Of a stretch of 8,497 bases of DNA, positions 7,218-8,497 are shown in pieces. The stretch's first letter is position 1; every line of letters starts with the position of its first letter. The translations under genes were made by a program, and so were the position numbers. The notes under the pieces were generated by a model. The model had not been told where the DNA came from, did not search any database, and saw only the letters and a list, made by a program, of their open reading frames with translations. This DNA comes from Deltaproteobacteria bacterium. Its GTDB lineage: Bacteria > Desulfobacterota > DAOWNY01. Location: NCBI GenBank assembly GCA_030642325.1, contig DAOWNY010000069.1:1-8497 (forward strand), in the 5' to 3' direction.

Positions 7218-7243
7218 ACATGGTTTGCCCCTTTACACCATGT
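7218..7243 (-). repeat. 7-bp inverted repeat spanning the flavin reductase stop codon
   Basis: ACATGGT (7218-7224) and ACCATGT (7237-7243) are perfect reverse complements around a 12-base loop that holds the stop codon. A hairpin here could protect the mRNA 3' end or slow transcription. No T-run follows on the minus strand, so it is not a standard intrinsic terminator. Confidence 0.35.
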
Positions 7244-7808
7244 TGGGCAGTATATCGATGAAATGGATCTGATTGTTCTTATCCGTATATTTTTGCTGAA
7301 AGCTTCCCTCTGCAAACACCCCCACGTCATACAAGACAGCCACCGGTTTACCAACTATCACCGCATGATCTCCCGTATCAAATTCCTGAAGCACTTTGCA
7401 TTCAATATTCAGAAAACACTCCTCGATCAATGGAGGAGTAATCCCGCCCCCATAAAAAGGCGTTAAGCCGGCGTCTACGAACTTATCCACCTCATCCCCA
7501 TGTTTGGTCCCCACTTTTAAGACAGCATGTTTCAACTCTTTTGAGGGAATATTTATCCCAAATTCCCCGGTCTCATTTATGAGTGCGTAAGAATATCGGT
7601 AGGTCGGACTTCCCTTTGTGCCCTTGGCCATTACGATTGACATCAAAAAGGGATCAAAAGAAGTAGGGGTTATCCAGCTCACAGAGATAATCCCTCTTTC
7701 GGTATTTTCCTTGTTACTGCAGGTTATCATTGCGGTCTGGCCGTTTGAAAGATAAAAAATGAATTTTTGTAAGTCAGGACTCGTTAAATCAAGCTTTTCT
7801 TTCTTCAT
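7233..7808 (-). CDS. Flavin reductase family protein (flavoredoxin-like, FMN-binding)
   Basis: This is a 191-residue protein of the flavin reductase-like split-barrel family, which binds FMN and either passes electrons from NAD(P)H to flavin or serves as an electron carrier (as flavoredoxin does in sulfate reducers). Family marks are GIISVSWITPTSFDPF (39-54), MAKGTKGSPTYR (60-71), the strand EFGINIPS (82-89) and GDHAVIVGKP (146-155). Length fits the single-domain family; there is no signal peptide. I chose ATG 7808. An in-frame GTG lies directly before it (7811), and a G-rich site (AAGGGGG on the minus strand) could serve either one. The gene is alone, with 259 bases to the next gene on the same strand, so it need not be in the thiolase operon. 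Its redox partner is not visible here. Confidence 0.88.
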   Translation of the reverse strand: MKKEKLDLTSPDLQKFIFYLSNGQTAMITCSNKENTERGIISVSWITPTSFDPFLMSIVMAKGTKGSPTYRYSYALINETGEFGINIPSKELKHAVLKVGTKHGDEVDKFVDAGLTPFYGGGITPPLIEECFLNIECKVLQEFDTGDHAVIVGKPVAVLYDVGVFAEGSFQQKYTDKNNQIHFIDILPNMV

Positions 7809-7844
7809 CACTCAATCCCCCTTAATCCAAATATGTTAATATTA

Positions 7845-7874
7845 CGGATATCGGTTTGTGTTTTCCGATAACCG
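7845..7874. promoter_or_regulatory. Near-perfect dyad upstream of the flavin reductase gene (candidate operator or leader hairpin)
   Basis: CGGATATCGG (7845-7854) and CCGATAACCG (7865-7874) are inverted copies with one mismatch in ten and a 10-base spacer. The centre lies about 51 bases upstream of the flavin reductase start, a normal place for an operator. No clear -35/-10 pair accompanies it, although TAATAT (minus strand, 7839-7844) could be a -10 box. The regulator is unknown. Confidence 0.4.
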
Positions 7875-8140
7875 CCATTCTAAAATTGGGCCGGGGACAA
7901 TTTCCTTGCGGCATTATCAAAAAAATCACCCAGCCTGATCCGGATTGAGCATCAACCTTACCCTTATCCGTGACATCAGTCAAGAGATAAGTAAGCTATC
8001 AGGGGAAATGACTTGAAAAATACGGTAGTTGCAGGGGTGTTGAAAACATACGGATGGGGGTAAAAATTCGTTTCCATCAATATCGTTCCACATTTTTCCG
8101 TGATGGGGGAGCAAAGGTGAAATTTTGCAAGCTGTGCGGT

Positions 8141-8168
8141 TATTAGCTATTAGCAGTTAGGTATTATG
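8141..8168. repeat. Short 7-bp tandem repeat
   Basis: TATTAGC occurs twice in perfect tandem (8141-8154), followed by two degenerate 7-base units, AGTTAGG and TATTATG. It is a short, AT-rich, non-coding repeat with no known role. Confidence 0.45.
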
Positions 8169-8293
8169 AGAGATTTTAAGGGGGTGAGCAGATAATTATT
8201 GGTTCCCGGAATTATGAGCGGCGATAAAAATTCTCTTTCCAAGTGGGACACCGCCTTGTGTGATATGATTTTTAATTTGCCTGATTTTGTAGA

Positions 8294-8363
8294 GCGACTC
8301 ATATGCCACGTTCTAAGTTGAGTTGTGCCCGCAACATCAACGAAGTTGCAACATATGAGTCGC
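8294..8363. repeat. Nested 70-base inverted repeat (hairpin element)
   Basis: Outer arms GCGACTCATATG (8294-8305) and CATATGAGTCGC (8352-8363) match perfectly over 12 bp. Inside, GTTGAGTTG (8317-8325) pairs with CAACATCAAC (8332-8341) over 9 bp with one bulged A and a 6-base loop. Unpaired stretches of 11 and 10 bases separate the two stems. The near-symmetrical layout looks like one folded unit: a structured RNA, a small hairpin-type mobile element or repeat, or a recombination site. It lacks the GTTRRRY and RYYYAAC ends of an integron attC site. No gene covers it convincingly. Confidence 0.7.
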
Positions 8364-8451
8364 ATAGGGTAAGTCTTCTTCGTTCCCGATCTGTTTTCCG
8401 GATGATAGCCGCTAAAATGTCAGCGGCCTGGAATACCAAAAAATTTTCAGA

Positions 8452-8480
8452 TTGACCATATGTGCTTGCTCATTTATTAT
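8452..8480 (+). promoter_or_regulatory. Predicted sigma-70-type promoter for a gene beyond the right edge
   Basis: TTGACC (8452-8457) and TATTAT (8475-8480) each match the consensus in five of six positions and are spaced by the ideal 17 bases. An A/T-rich run (8438-8447) just upstream could act as an UP element. Transcription would start near 8487 and run out of the window. Confidence 0.5.
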
Positions 8481-8497
8481 GTCACAGGGTCGAAAAC

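Larger units (their letters stand above)
7875..8451. other. Non-coding stretch at the right end
   Basis: I see no convincing gene in this 577-base stretch. A leftward 71-codon frame (8150-8365) and a rightward 35-codon frame (8214-8321) both exist, but neither has a ribosome binding site or a recognisable product, and they overlap each other on opposite strands. The stretch holds a small tandem repeat (8141-8168), a large nested hairpin (8294-8363) and a smaller hairpin, GCCGCT/AGCGGC (8408-8413 and 8422-8427, 8-base loop), without a T-run. It may be a decayed gene or repeat remnant, or a long regulatory gap before a gene beyond the right edge. Confidence 0.55.

Noticed and set aside
7215..7243. 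Rightward promoter with TTGACA at 7215-7220
   Set aside because: The -35 box is perfect, but no -10 box occurs at 16-18 bases, and it would read antisense into the flavin reductase gene.
8214..8321. 35-codon rightward open frame (MSGDKNSLSKWDT...) ending in the hairpin
   Set aside because: It is short, has no ribosome binding site and overlaps another weak frame on the opposite strand. It might be a decayed gene start, but this cannot be supported.
8294..8363. Integron attC site
   Set aside because: The hairpin shape is suggestive, but the GTTRRRY and RYYYAAC end boxes are missing, and no integrase or cassette gene is visible.
8150..8365. 71-codon leftward open frame at the right end
   Set aside because: Its start falls inside the hairpin arm, there is no ribosome binding site, and the translation resembles no family I know.

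Overview
The window is bacterial chromosomal DNA of moderate GC. RuvB and the bacterial-type RadA (Sms) are bacterial proteins, most genes carry strong Shine-Dalgarno sites, and translation reads cleanly in the standard code. The thiolase paired with a Zn-ribbon/OB-fold (DUF35) partner, plus a flavoredoxin-like flavin reductase, is a combination common in anaerobes and in archaea-like acyl-CoA metabolism. Some RuvB wording (SGPAIE, KRSATI, SAPLR) reminds me of Chloroflexota-type RuvB, but I cannot place the organism with confidence.

Layout. The left half (1-5374) reads rightwards. It holds ruvB (5' end outside the window), a 314-base gap with possible folded structure, radA, and two consecutive GT-B family 4 glycosyltransferases separated by one base. 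The right half (5371-7808) reads leftwards. It holds a flavin reductase family protein, a 259-base gap containing a perfect 15-bp inverted repeat, then an SCP2-type thiolase and its DUF35 partner, which are tightly coupled. The two halves meet tail to tail with a 4-base overlap of stop codons at 5371-5374. The last ~690 bases (7809-8497) hold no convincing gene. They contain several inverted repeats, a small tandem repeat and, at the far right, a good sigma-70-like promoter pointing out of the window.

How the genes work together. RuvB (Holliday-junction branch migration) and RadA (recombination-intermediate processing) are both recombination and repair functions and lie next to each other. 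The two glycosyltransferases probably act in sequence on one glycan, glycolipid or compatible-solute product that cannot be named from sequence. The thiolase and DUF35 protein probably form one complex for acyl-CoA carbon-carbon bond chemistry. The thiolase keeps the Cys, HDCF and GHP motifs expected of an active thiolase.

I did not find a clear new defence system, CRISPR array, integron or mobile element. The most unexplained material is the set of inverted repeats in the gaps (1125-1191, 7062-7145, 7845-7874, 8294-8363).
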